Numbered from the stretch's first letter, positions 1-7,490 are shown. The stretch is DNA of 8,232 bases from an uncultured Desulfuromonadales bacterium (GCA_945788205.1 CALZLE010000449.1:1-8232), one strand, 5' to 3'. Numbers and translations: made by a program. Notes: generated by a model not told the origin, from the sequence alone.

Positions 1-1005
1 TATAATGAGCTTGATTTTGCAAGAATTGCCGTCGACCGCTTTGGGACCGAGCAGCATGAGTACCTCGTCACGCCTGAAGATGTTTTAAGTCTAATTGAAT
101 ACTTGCCACAGATCTATGATGAGCCGATGGGTAATGCATCGGTCGTCGCTGCATATTTTTGCGCAAAACTGGCCCGCGAACATGGGGTTGAAGTGATGCT
201 TGGTGGTGATGGTGGCGATGAAATATTTGGTGGTAACGAACGCTATGTTAGCAATCTGGTGTTTCAGCGTTATGCCCAGTTGCCCGAACTTTTCCGAAAA
301 AAGGTTTTTGAACCATTGCTGCAACTGATGCCATCCAGTGGGTTGTTTTATAGGGCAAAAAGGTACGTCCGTAGGTCCAGCATGATGAATCCACGACGTT
401 TCTATTCTTACAATCTGCTCGCTGAAATAGACAATGCAGAAATATTTCAGCCAGATTTTTTGAAGCTGGTAGATACCGATTGTTTTTTTCAGCGGGCCCA
501 ACAGGTTTATGATCGTGTGTCCCCGGCTGATGATACAGATCGCCTGCTCTATCTAGATATGAAGTACACTATAACTGATAATGACTTGCGTAAAGTTACC
601 CAGATGGTTGAATCTGCTGGATTGCAGGTTCGTTACCCATTGCTAGATAAAGATCTGGTCAATTTCACTTGTACCATTCCGTCATCTTTGAAAGTGAAGT
701 CCGGGCGGAACCGGTACATTTTTAAAGAGGCGATGCGCGGTTTTCTGCCAGATGAGATTATTCATAAGGCGAAACATGGTATGGGCTTGCCAATTGCTAA
801 GTGGTTGCGAGAAGACAAGGCACTCAATATGCTTCTCGAGGACAGTTTGTTTAGTGATTCTGCTGAGTTGCTTAAGTTTGTTCGTCCCGAATATCTACAG
901 AAATTAAAAAAACAATTATATTCAGATGATACGTCTTATTATGGGGATAATTTATGGGTATTTCTGGTGTTGGAGCTGTGGTTGAAAGCGCATGTTAAGT
1001 CGTAG
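1..1005 (+). CDS. Asparagine synthase-family amidotransferase, C-terminal part (5' end outside window)
   Basis: The frame is open from base 1 to the TAG at 1003-1005, giving 334 visible residues. Complete members are roughly 600 residues or more, so the N-terminal Ntn glutaminase domain and the SGGxDS ATP-pyrophosphatase loop lie upstream of the window. What is seen is the C-terminal synthetase domain: GGDGGDEIFGG at about residues 68-78 of the fragment, a typical asparagine synthase signature; RYPLLDKDLV at 211-220, matching the R-x-P-[FL]-LD element; and KHGMGLP at 258-264. The family transfers glutamine-derived ammonia to an AMP-activated carboxylate. In polysaccharide clusters such proteins are thought to amidate a sugar acid or a side group; the substrate here is unknown. 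The next gene starts 72 bases downstream on the same strand, so an operon is likely. The family is secure; the exact exosortase-associated subfamily is not. Confidence 0.9.
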   Translation, partial: YNELDFARIAVDRFGTEQHEYLVTPEDVLSLIEYLPQIYDEPMGNASVVAAYFCAKLAREHGVEVMLGGDGGDEIFGGNERYVSNLVFQRYAQLPELFRKKVFEPLLQLMPSSGLFYRAKRYVRRSSMMNPRRFYSYNLLAEIDNAEIFQPDFLKLVDTDCFFQRAQQVYDRVSPADDTDRLLYLDMKYTITDNDLRKVTQMVESAGLQVRYPLLDKDLVNFTCTIPSSLKVKSGRNRYIFKEAMRGFLPDEIIHKAKHGMGLPIAKWLREDKALNMLLEDSLFSDSAELLKFVRPEYLQKLKKQLYSDDTSYYGDNLWVFLVLELWLKAHVKS

Positions 1006-1077
1006 TGCTGCCTGTTTAGAACGAAAATATTATTTAAATTCAGCGGTAGCTGTCAAATAGTTTGTGGAGATACTGCA

Positions 1078-2664
1078 ATGCTAAAAGTTACTATTTCAGA
1101 TTGCCTTAAAGAAAAAGCCTTGTTGATGCCAGACAAAGAGGCTCTTGTTTATAAAAAAAAGCGACTTAGCTTTAAAGCATTCGACTCTGAAGTTGATGCC
1201 TTGGCAAGAGGTTTGTCTCAACTTGGTTTGGTGAAGGACGACCGTGTCGCTATCTATCTTGAAAAAAGCCATCAAGAAGCGATCTCCATTGTTGCTACAA
1301 ACCGGGCTGGAGGTATTTTTGTAGATATAAACTCTTTACTCAAGGCTCCTCAAGTTGAACATATCCTGGCAGATGCGGGGGCGCGTTTTTTGTTGACTAG
1401 TAAACAAAGGGTTCAGCATTTGCTCGAAATCCTTCCTGACTGCCCGGCTCTTGAATATATCGTCATACATGGAGAAGGCGATACGCCTGATGGATTGCCC
1501 ATGACCATCGTTGATCGGGAGCAGCTTTGTGCTAGGCCAATTGATGATCAGATCACTTTCCCAAGGGTTGTTGAGGTTGATGTTGCTTCGATCATTTATA
1601 CCTCTGGTAGTACCGGGAAGCCCAAAGGAGTCGTTTTCTCACAACGCAATCTGCTTGCTGGGGCAGAAAGTGTTTCGGCATATCTGGAAAATACCCCGGA
1701 AGATCGAGTTCTGAGTGTTCTCCCTTTCAGTTTTGATTACGGCTTGAATCAGTTGACCTGCAGTCTTTATGTCGGCTTTACCTGCGTGCTGATTAATTAT
1801 CTGTTGCCAAATGATATTTTGAAGGCGCTGGAAAAGGAGCAAATAACAGGCCTTGCTTTGATTCCACCGCTCTGGGTGCAGTTGTTACAGAAGGAATGGA
1901 ATCAAAACCGTTTTCCTAGTTGGCGTTATTTGACCAATAGTGGCGGTGCTTTTCCTGCTTCTGTTATAGCAGATCTTTCTAACCGTCTCCCTCATACTCG
2001 TGTCTTTCCTATGTATGGGCTAACGGAAGCCTTTCGTGGTACATTCATGCCCCCCGAGGAGGTTTCTAGGCGGCCTACCAGTATGGGGAAGGCGATACCC
2101 AATGCAGAAATCTGGGTGGTCAATGAAAAGGGGGAGCACTGCAAACCGGAGGAGCCAGGTGAGTTGGTTCAGCGTGGCGCGCATGTGGCATTGGGCTACT
2201 GGAACGATCCGGCCAAGACCGCAGAGCGTTTTAAGCCGAACCCTTTTGCATTGCCAGCTTTGCAGATGGTCGAGATGGTGGTTTATTCTGGCGATCGGGT
2301 CAAAATGGATGAGGAGGGATACCTCTACTTCGTAGGGCGTTTAGATGAAATGATCAAGACCTCCGGGTATCGCGTCAGCCCGACGGAGGTTGAAGAAGCC
2401 CTTTATGCAGTTGGTCGTGTCCGGCATGCTGCTGCTTTCGGTGTGAAAGACGATGCGCTAGGACAGGCGATTGTGGTCATCGTTTCGGCACGCGATGGGC
2501 AGCCGATAAGTGTTGATGAATTGAAAAGTATTTGTCAAAAAGGGCTGCCAAACTACATGCAGCCGAAAGTCATCGAGGTCTGGGACAGTCTGCCTCTGAA
2601 TCCCAATGGCAAGATAGACCGTAAAGATGTGCAGGCGAGGTACCGGGACTCTCTAGAACGATAG
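1078..2664 (+). CDS. AMP-forming acyl-CoA/aminoacyl ligase, exosortase A-associated type
   Basis: This 528-residue protein is a full-length ANL-superfamily adenylating enzyme. Visible core motifs are A3 YTSGSTGKPKG at 174-184 (phosphate-binding loop), A5 MYGLTEA at 312-318, A7 YSGD at 403-406, the A8 hinge GRLDEMIKTSGYRVSPTEVE at 420-439, and A10 NPNGKIDRK at 508-516 with the catalytic lysine at 512. All key elements are present, so it should be active. The start is ATG 1078 with GGAGA at 1066-1070, seven bases upstream. It would form an acyl-AMP and pass the acyl group to CoA or a carrier protein. Family knowledge: an acyl-CoA ligase of this kind (TIGR03098) recurs with the PLP decarboxylase found downstream here in exosortase A polysaccharide loci. 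The acid it activates cannot be read from the sequence. No acyl carrier protein is encoded in the window. Confidence 0.9.
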   Translation: MLKVTISDCLKEKALLMPDKEALVYKKKRLSFKAFDSEVDALARGLSQLGLVKDDRVAIYLEKSHQEAISIVATNRAGGIFVDINSLLKAPQVEHILADAGARFLLTSKQRVQHLLEILPDCPALEYIVIHGEGDTPDGLPMTIVDREQLCARPIDDQITFPRVVEVDVASIIYTSGSTGKPKGVVFSQRNLLAGAESVSAYLENTPEDRVLSVLPFSFDYGLNQLTCSLYVGFTCVLINYLLPNDILKALEKEQITGLALIPPLWVQLLQKEWNQNRFPSWRYLTNSGGAFPASVIADLSNRLPHTRVFPMYGLTEAFRGTFMPPEEVSRRPTSMGKAIPNAEIWVVNEKGEHCKPEEPGELVQRGAHVALGYWNDPAKTAERFKPNPFALPALQMVEMVVYSGDRVKMDEEGYLYFVGRLDEMIKTSGYRVSPTEVEEALYAVGRVRHAAAFGVKDDALGQAIVVIVSARDGQPISVDELKSICQKGLPNYMQPKVIEVWDSLPLNPNGKIDRKDVQARYRDSLER

Positions 2665-2731
2665 TCTACGAAAAGATTTGAAATCACGGACCTACTATAT
2701 GAAGCTAATAATCTAGTCTTAAGTATAAGTA

Positions 2732-3062
2732 CTAATTATTCGTGCTTTCCGCGGAACAGTTTATGAAGTTTATCGGGAGATGGAGTGTGGTTTTCTCGAA
2801 GCGTCTACCAGGAATGTTTGGTTCGTGAGTTGAAAAACATAAAAGTCCCTTTTGTTGTTCAACCAGAACTTACGTTGGAATATAAGGTGAAATCATTAAA
2901 GCAGCTCTATAAGCCAGGCTTCATTTGTTGTGATCAGATTTTTGACGAGTTGAAAGCACTTTCGAATATTACTGGTGAGCATAAAGCTCAATCCGCAACT
3001 AACCAGAAGGCAACGTTTGATAGGATCATTTTATAAATTTTTTTCAGAGTTTCCGAGCCTTC
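2732..3062 (+). pseudogene. Decayed GxxExxY (PD-(D/E)XK-like) protein gene
   Basis: Two overlapping frames together spell a GxxExxY-family protein (PF13366/TIGR04256 type). One frame reads RGTVYEVYREMECGFLEA up to about 2803. The frame then shifts and continues as VYQECLVREL from 2803, through LKQLYKPGF, DELKAL and GEHKAQ, to TAA 3034-3036. Rejoining them gives GFLEA-VY, the family's GxxExxY motif; loss of one G in GCG-GTC would explain the shift. The usual KPDF is KPGF here (GGC at 2917-2919), removing the aspartate expected in the active site, while ExK of ELK remains. After about 3005 the match weakens (NQKATF for NYLKAT.F), and a possible INF/SEFPSL tail lies in other frames, so a second indel is likely. 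No start codon is clear; cta tat gaa (LYE) at 2695-2703 may be a trace of the N-terminus. The family's role is poorly understood. An 83-codon GTG frame (2785-3036) exists but starts inside the domain. Confidence 0.75.
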
Positions 3063-3086
3063 CGTGGACAATAAAGGTTTTGACCG

Positions 3087-4322
3087 ATGCATAACGCACT
3101 TGAATCAGTTCTGAAATATTACGAAGTAAGCAACCATCAGCTCTGTGTCGGTGGCCGGCCAGTCTCTGAAATTGCCGCAGAAACCGGCACGCCACTATAT
3201 CTTTATGACCTCAACGTCGCACGAAAGAAGTTTGAGATGCTGCGTGCTGCGATCTCTGGTGAGGTTGACATCCACTATGCCATCAAAGCCAATCCTCACC
3301 CTGAAGTAATCAGTTTCTTTAAAGGTCTAGGGTGTGGTGCCGATGTGGCCTCTCTGGGTGAACTGAACAGAGCGCTTGAAGCTGGTATTCCAGTAGAAGA
3401 TATTGGTTTTGCGGGTCCGGGAAAAAGTCGTCAGGAACTTGAAGCCGCATGTCGTGCCGGGATCGGTAGCCTCAATGCGGAGTCCGAACAGGAACTGGAA
3501 ATGGCTAACGAGGTTGCTGGTGAAGTTGGGTGCAAACTCAATATCGCACTTCGTATCAACCCGGCCTTTGAGCTAGTGGCATCGGGTATGCGTATGGGGG
3601 GAGGACCTAAAGCTTTTGGGATAGATCAGGAAGAAATTCCTCGCGTATTGAAAAAATTTAAGGAATGGCCAAATCTTAACTTTGTTGGATTCCATTTGTT
3701 TGCCGGATCCCAGAATCTAAATCATGATTCGATCAGTGATGCCATGAGAAAGGCATTTGAGGTATTTGAAAGTCTATTGCCAGATTGCCCTAAGCCTCCA
3801 CGTTTCATCAACTTAGGTGGAGGGTTTGGAATCCCTTATTTTGCTGCTGATGAAGAGTTAGATATCTATTCAGTTGGTATGTGTTTGAAACAATTGCTTC
3901 AAACTAAAAAAGAAAAATTTTCTGACACAAAATTTGTCGTAGAAGCGGGGCGTTATTTAATCGGTGAGGCGGGACTTTATATCGCTCAAGTTCAATATGT
4001 CAAACAATCTCGGGGCGAGACTTTTTTGGTGCTTAATGGTGGCATGAATCATCAGTTGGCTGCTTCAGGCAACCTTGGGCAGATTATAAAAAAGTCCTAT
4101 CCAATGGCACTCACCGACAGGATAGGGTGCTCCGTTACTCAGTCATGCCATGTTGTTGGCCCTCTATGCACGCCGATCGATTCCTTTGGTAAAAAGATTG
4201 AGCTGCCAGAAGTGGCGCCGACGGATCTGCTAGCTGTATTTTGTTCAGGCGCCTATGGTCTGTCCAGCAGCCCATTATTATTTTTGGGTCATGAAGAACC
4301 AAGAGAGTGTGTGTTCAAATGA
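3087..4322 (+). CDS. PLP-dependent decarboxylase (Orn/DAP/Arg group 2, fold III), exosortase A-associated type
   Basis: This 411-residue protein has the alanine-racemase-like barrel followed by a beta domain. YAIKANP at 64-70 carries the PLP Schiff-base lysine, Lys67. HLFAGSQ at 203-209 and GGGFGIPY at 244-251 are the cofactor-facing and phosphate-binding elements. EAGRYL is at 286-291. GPLCTPID at 358-365 holds the active-site cysteine (361) and aspartate, and GAYG at 388-391 is the conserved C-terminal tyrosine loop. All expected catalytic residues are present. ATG 3087 is preceded by AAAGG at 3073-3077. Homologues include DAP decarboxylase (LysA) and BtrK, which decarboxylates glutamyl groups on an acyl carrier protein; TIGR03099 is the exosortase A-linked group. 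A BtrK-like role fits the nearby ligase better than lysine synthesis, but that is inference. Its stop overlaps the next start (ATGA), so the two are probably translationally coupled. A 422-base gap with a dead gene separates it from the ligase. Confidence 0.9.
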   Translation: MHNALESVLKYYEVSNHQLCVGGRPVSEIAAETGTPLYLYDLNVARKKFEMLRAAISGEVDIHYAIKANPHPEVISFFKGLGCGADVASLGELNRALEAGIPVEDIGFAGPGKSRQELEAACRAGIGSLNAESEQELEMANEVAGEVGCKLNIALRINPAFELVASGMRMGGGPKAFGIDQEEIPRVLKKFKEWPNLNFVGFHLFAGSQNLNHDSISDAMRKAFEVFESLLPDCPKPPRFINLGGGFGIPYFAADEELDIYSVGMCLKQLLQTKKEKFSDTKFVVEAGRYLIGEAGLYIAQVQYVKQSRGETFLVLNGGMNHQLAASGNLGQIIKKSYPMALTDRIGCSVTQSCHVVGPLCTPIDSFGKKIELPEVAPTDLLAVFCSGAYGLSSSPLLFLGHEEPRECVFK

Positions 4323-4873
4323 TCCGGAAAGTTATGCTGGTTCTATTTAGTTTAGTGTGGTTTATGTGCTCCACGGTGTTTTCGGGAAGTTACTCTGTTG
4401 ACTATATTGTGAATCAGGTGAAGGAAAAGAAATTACCAGAATACTGCATGTATATGGGAGTGAATCATGCTAATAGGTTTGAACGGGGCGATAAGTTAAG
4501 AAGTATTTATGGTCCAACTTGGAACCATCTGCACCATTTCTGTTGGGCCTTGGTTGATGCGCGGAAGGGGTATCCTTATCAGGCAATTGGCAACCTTGAT
4601 TATGTTATCACGAGGAGTGCTGCAGATTTCCCTTTATTGCCAATGGTACTGCTACAAAAGGCAACGATTTTATCTGTCAACAATAAATATTCAGATGCAT
4701 TGGAGGTATACAAGGAGATACTAAATATTAAGCCTGACCACGAACAGGCTTATTTGGGGATGGCCAACATATTCATAATGCAGGGTGATAAAAAAACCGC
4801 ACATGTAATAGTGCGACAAGGCCTTATTCATCTCCCAGATTCTAAGAAATTAAAAGCACTTTTGGAAAAATAG
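4319..4873 (+). CDS. Exported tetratricopeptide-repeat protein of unknown function
   Basis: I chose ATG 4319, which overlaps the decarboxylase stop as ATGA; a GTG at 4307 would add only four residues. The 184-residue product begins MIRK followed by a hydrophobic stretch (about 5-20) and VFS-GS, a plausible signal peptidase I site near residue 22, so it is probably periplasmic. C17 does not sit in a good lipobox. Residues 65-78, GPTWNHLHHFCWAL, form a striking aromatic/histidine segment. The C-terminal half has TPR-like helices at about 107-140 (with YSDALEVYKEILNIKPD) and 141-174, which usually bind proteins. Close coupling to the decarboxylase and flippase suggests a role in polysaccharide assembly or export, perhaps as a periplasmic scaffold. 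I do not recognise a named family, and no catalytic activity can be assigned. Confidence 0.8.
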   Translation: MIRKVMLVLFSLVWFMCSTVFSGSYSVDYIVNQVKEKKLPEYCMYMGVNHANRFERGDKLRSIYGPTWNHLHHFCWALVDARKGYPYQAIGNLDYVITRSAADFPLLPMVLLQKATILSVNNKYSDALEVYKEILNIKPDHEQAYLGMANIFIMQGDKKTAHVIVRQGLIHLPDSKKLKALLEK

Positions 4874-4883
4874 TGGAGAATTT

Positions 4884-6353
4884 ATGTCCCTGAATAATCA
4901 GGTTGCCAAAAGTGCTTTATGGATGGTTTGCCTTAGAACATCTATTAAGGCCATTGGATTTGTCAGCACTATTATATTGGCACGTCTGTTAACGCCAGAG
5001 GATTTCGGTCTGGTTGCTATTATCATGTCGTTCTTTGCCTTAATTGAAGTTTTTGGCAATTTTGGTTTTGATACTGTTTTGATTCAAAAACAGAATGCAA
5101 CGCCAGAAGATTATAATACTGCCTGGTCTTTTAATGTCACTTTTGGGCTTATCGCCTTTGTTCTTGTCGCAAGCGTCTCCGGGTTAGTTGCTGATTTTTA
5201 TGGCAATCAGAAATTGAAACCAATCATGTTGGCACTGTCGCTTTTGTTTCTTAACAGTGGTTTGCAAAATATCGGTGTTGTTGATTTCCGTAAAAATTTG
5301 ACATTCGATAAAGAATTCAAATTTCAAATTTTACCTAAAATCATAAGCTTTTTTTGTACCATGGGTCTGGCCTTTTGGTTGCGAAATTACTGGGCATTGG
5401 TTCTAGGATCATTGATTTGGAAGGGATGCATCACCATAAATAGCTATTTGTTACATAGCTTTCGGCCACGATTTACATATGCTTCATGGAGGGAGTTGTT
5501 TAATTTTTCTAAATGGCTGATGCTGAATAACTTTTTCTATTTTGCCAACACCCGTTCCCCGGAAATGATCCTTGGGAAAGTTCTTTCCCCGCAGGCGGCC
5601 GGTTTTTTTACTATGGCTCAAGAAATATCGACATTGCCAACAACAGAACTGGCGAGCAACATTAACCGTGCTACCTATCCGGGTTACTCAAAAATCTCGC
5701 ATCAACCTGAGAAGCTAAAAGAGATGTATCTTAACGTTATTGCATCCGTTTCGCTAATGGTTATGCCTGCGGGGGTAGGTGTTGCAGCGATAGCGCCAGT
5801 TTTAATACCTGTAGCTCTTGGAACGCAATGGGATGAGTCTATCGCTTTAGTACAATATTTGGCGGTGGCGGGTGCGATAATAGCCTTGAATTCGAATGCG
5901 CCGTACATTTTTATCGCTATGGGGAAACCAAAGATAGCGACTATTATTCAATTTATAAGGGTATGTGTGTTCATCCCTGTTTTGATCTGGCTGTCGTATT
6001 CTTTAGGTTTAATAGGGGCTTCTCTGGCTGTTTTAGGTGTAACGGTATTAACATTCTTTGTTGTAAACATAACTATAGGGTTAACTCTGCGGATTTTTTT
6101 AAGGGATTTTTTGGCAATATATTTTCGTCCATTAACTTCATCAGCCATCATGTGGTTATTATTGAGTTCAGCAATGCCGTTAATTGCTGGGATGTTTTAT
6201 AATTACAAAATAATCAATTTGTTTTTAATTATTATTCTTGGTGCCATTACATATACTGTTAGTATATTGTTGTTGTGGGCTTTATTTGGCTATCCTAAGG
6301 GTCCAGAAACTCATATATTGAATTTGTTGAAGTCTAAGTTAAGTAGCATATAG
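4884..6353 (+). CDS. Wzx/MOP-type oligosaccharide flippase
   Basis: This 489-residue, very hydrophobic protein has about 12-14 predicted membrane segments. Its N-terminus, with ILARLLTPEDFGLVAI at about residues 31-46 followed by FGFDTVLIQ near 63, is typical of WzxC/Polysacc_synt_3 lipopolysaccharide and exopolysaccharide exporters of the MOP superfamily. These proteins flip undecaprenyl-pyrophosphate-linked repeat units from the cytoplasmic to the periplasmic face of the inner membrane. The length is normal for the family (about 480-500), and no frame break is seen. ATG 4884 is preceded by GGAGA at 4875-4879, which begins just after the TAG of the TPR gene, so the two genes are almost certainly cotranscribed. 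The 3' third is more AT-rich than the upstream genes, as is common for flippase genes that move between clusters. Substrate specificity cannot be inferred. Confidence 0.92.
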   Translation: MSLNNQVAKSALWMVCLRTSIKAIGFVSTIILARLLTPEDFGLVAIIMSFFALIEVFGNFGFDTVLIQKQNATPEDYNTAWSFNVTFGLIAFVLVASVSGLVADFYGNQKLKPIMLALSLLFLNSGLQNIGVVDFRKNLTFDKEFKFQILPKIISFFCTMGLAFWLRNYWALVLGSLIWKGCITINSYLLHSFRPRFTYASWRELFNFSKWLMLNNFFYFANTRSPEMILGKVLSPQAAGFFTMAQEISTLPTTELASNINRATYPGYSKISHQPEKLKEMYLNVIASVSLMVMPAGVGVAAIAPVLIPVALGTQWDESIALVQYLAVAGAIIALNSNAPYIFIAMGKPKIATIIQFIRVCVFIPVLIWLSYSLGLIGASLAVLGVTVLTFFVVNITIGLTLRIFLRDFLAIYFRPLTSSAIMWLLLSSAMPLIAGMFYNYKIINLFLIIILGAITYTVSILLLWALFGYPKGPETHILNLLKSKLSSI

Positions 6354-6374
6354 ACTATTAAGAACTATAATAGT
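6354..6374. repeat. Perfect 7-bp inverted repeat after the flippase stop, overlapping a TATAAT box
   Basis: ACTATTA (6354-6360) and TAATAGT (6368-6374) are perfect reverse complements around a 7-base spacer, directly after the flippase TAG. The stem is AT-rich with one G-C-type pair and no T-run follows, so it is not a good terminator. TATAAT at 6366-6371 matches the sigma-70 -10 consensus, but no convincing -35 is found 16-18 bases upstream. It could be chance, a weak promoter or a message-processing site. Confidence 0.3.
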
Positions 6375-6392
6375 GTTACGTGAATTATATTC

Positions 6393-6398
6393 AAAGGA
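6393..6398 (+). promoter_or_regulatory. Candidate RBS deciding the deacetylase start
   Basis: AAAGGA lies 11 bases before GTG 6410 and is the best Shine-Dalgarno-like match upstream of the deacetylase. GTG 6380 has only a weak AAGAA about 15 bases away. The site therefore favours 6410, although its spacing is slightly long. Confidence 0.4.
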
Positions 6399-6409
6399 TT
6401 AATATTACC

Positions 6410-7321
6410 GTGAGGAAAAAATGTTCAATATTAATATTTCATCGAATATTAGGCGGGCCAACTCTAATTGATGACTGTCAGTCCTTTGAGTTTGAAAAAA
6501 AAATTCTTCTTTTGAAAAGGGTAGGTGGTAGTCCTTTTGGGCTCAGGGAGATTTCACGACAGAAAAATAGTAATAAATGGCTTAATTATTCAATAACTTT
6601 TGACGATGGATACGCAGATAATTTTGATGTCGCATTGCCTATATTACAGAAACATTCTTTGTCGGCGACATTTTTTATAGCCTCGGGTTATCTCAATGGA
6701 GGTTGGATGTGGAATGATGGAATCATCGAGGCTATTTCAAAAACTAGTATGCTCCATCTTGATTTGACACATCTCGGTTATGAAAAATATTCTCTGGAGA
6801 CAAAAGAAACCAAGAAGAACTGTATTAAAGATCTGATCAATAAAATTAAATATATAAAGACAGATAGGCGATTGGACCTTGCGAAGCGAGTTTTGGATAG
6901 TGCAAAAGTTCCTGAGCCAAGCAGTTTGATGATGACGGATGAGCAGATTAAGAAGTTGCATCAAGCTGGTATGGAGATAGGTGGCCATACTGTGAACCAT
7001 CCGATCCTATCATCTGTCGACAAAGCAACGGCTCGCCGCGAAATTTGCGAGAACAAGGAGTATCTTGAAGGTTTGATTGGTGAACCGTTACACAGTTTTG
7101 CCTATCCGAACGGCAAGCCGGGAAAAGATTTCGACCTTGAGCATGTTGCCTTGGTGAGAGATGCAGGATACAGGTGTGCAGTTACTACTAGTTGGGGGCG
7201 AGTGGAAAAGGGCAGCGATTTATATCAACTGCCTCGGTTTACCCCTTGGAACAAAAACCCCTATATGTTCATGTTTCGTCTATTTTTCCCCCCCTCAAAA
7301 AAAAGAACTACAAGATTATGA
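6410..7321 (+). CDS. Polysaccharide deacetylase (NodB homology, CE4-like)
   Basis: From GTG 6410 the product is 303 residues; from GTG 6380 it is 313. I prefer 6410 because it has a better ribosome site and puts RKKCSILIFHRIL at the N-terminus, as related proteins begin. NodB motifs are visible (6410 numbering): TFDDGYADN at 63-71 with the catalytic/metal aspartates, GGHTVNHP at 191-198 with the H-x3-H metal pair (His193 and His197), and FAYPNGKPG at 230-238. LPRFTPWNKNP near the C-terminus resembles the tail of deacetylases from exosortase-type loci. The enzyme would remove N- or O-acetyl groups from the polysaccharide or its precursor. No signal peptide is evident, so its compartment is uncertain. 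It follows the flippase after 26-56 bases and is probably in the same transcript. An A9 run at 6495-6503 and C7/A8 runs near the 3' end are possible slippage sites. Confidence 0.88.
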   Translation: MRKKCSILIFHRILGGPTLIDDCQSFEFEKKILLLKRVGGSPFGLREISRQKNSNKWLNYSITFDDGYADNFDVALPILQKHSLSATFFIASGYLNGGWMWNDGIIEAISKTSMLHLDLTHLGYEKYSLETKETKKNCIKDLINKIKYIKTDRRLDLAKRVLDSAKVPEPSSLMMTDEQIKKLHQAGMEIGGHTVNHPILSSVDKATARREICENKEYLEGLIGEPLHSFAYPNGKPGKDFDLEHVALVRDAGYRCAVTTSWGRVEKGSDLYQLPRFTPWNKNPYMFMFRLFFPPSKKRTTRL

Positions 7322-7379
7322 GGTTTAGTGAGTTAGATGCCGGAACGTTTGCAAGTATCGCTTGATGGAAATTAGTCTA

Positions 7380-7440
7380 AGACCTGTCAATTGAGCAATT
7401 TTTGAACCGTCCAAATTTCTCGTCAAGTGATTGACAGTCT
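7380..7440. repeat. Spaced inverted repeat of unknown role
   Basis: CTGTCAAT (7384-7391) and ATTGACAG (7430-7437) are perfect reverse complements 38 bases apart. Allowing one bulged base, the outer AGAC/GTCT bases extend the match to about 12 pairs. It could be the ends of a small decayed element, a long hairpin in the deacetylase 3' UTR, or chance. No duplicated target site was seen. Confidence 0.35.
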
Positions 7441-7470
7441 AGCGAAGTTAATGCGCGATAACGTAAATGA

Positions 7471-7490
7471 CAAACGTGCGTTTGCTTTTT
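7471..7490 (+). terminator. Weak candidate intrinsic terminator
   Basis: CAAAC-GTGC-GTTTG (7471-7484) forms a 5-bp stem with a 4-base loop, followed by one C and five T (7486-7490). The stem is short and AT-rich, so any termination would be inefficient. It lies about 150 bases after the deacetylase stop, where an end of transcript would make sense. Confidence 0.3.

Noticed and set aside
91..501. A 136-codon open frame on the - strand
   Set aside because: It lies opposite the strongly supported asparagine synthase domain and has no recognisable motif; it is a shadow of that gene.
1..1005. Assigning the amidotransferase to a specific exosortase A subfamily (TIGR03108 or TIGR03104)
   Set aside because: The N-terminal half is outside the window and the visible C-terminal part does not let me separate the subfamilies.
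2785..3036. A complete small 83-residue protein starting at GTG
   Set aside because: It starts inside the GxxExxY motif, and the missing N-terminal part is found in the adjacent frame, so it is a fragment of a broken gene.
4307..4318. GTG 4307 as the start of the TPR protein
   Set aside because: ATG 4319 gives a cleaner signal peptide (MIRK...) and a standard ATGA overlap with the upstream stop.
3087..4322. Calling the decarboxylase LysA (diaminopimelate decarboxylase)
   Set aside because: The fold and catalytic residues are shared, but the polysaccharide context and the partner ligase point to the exosortase A-associated group; nothing else here belongs to lysine synthesis.
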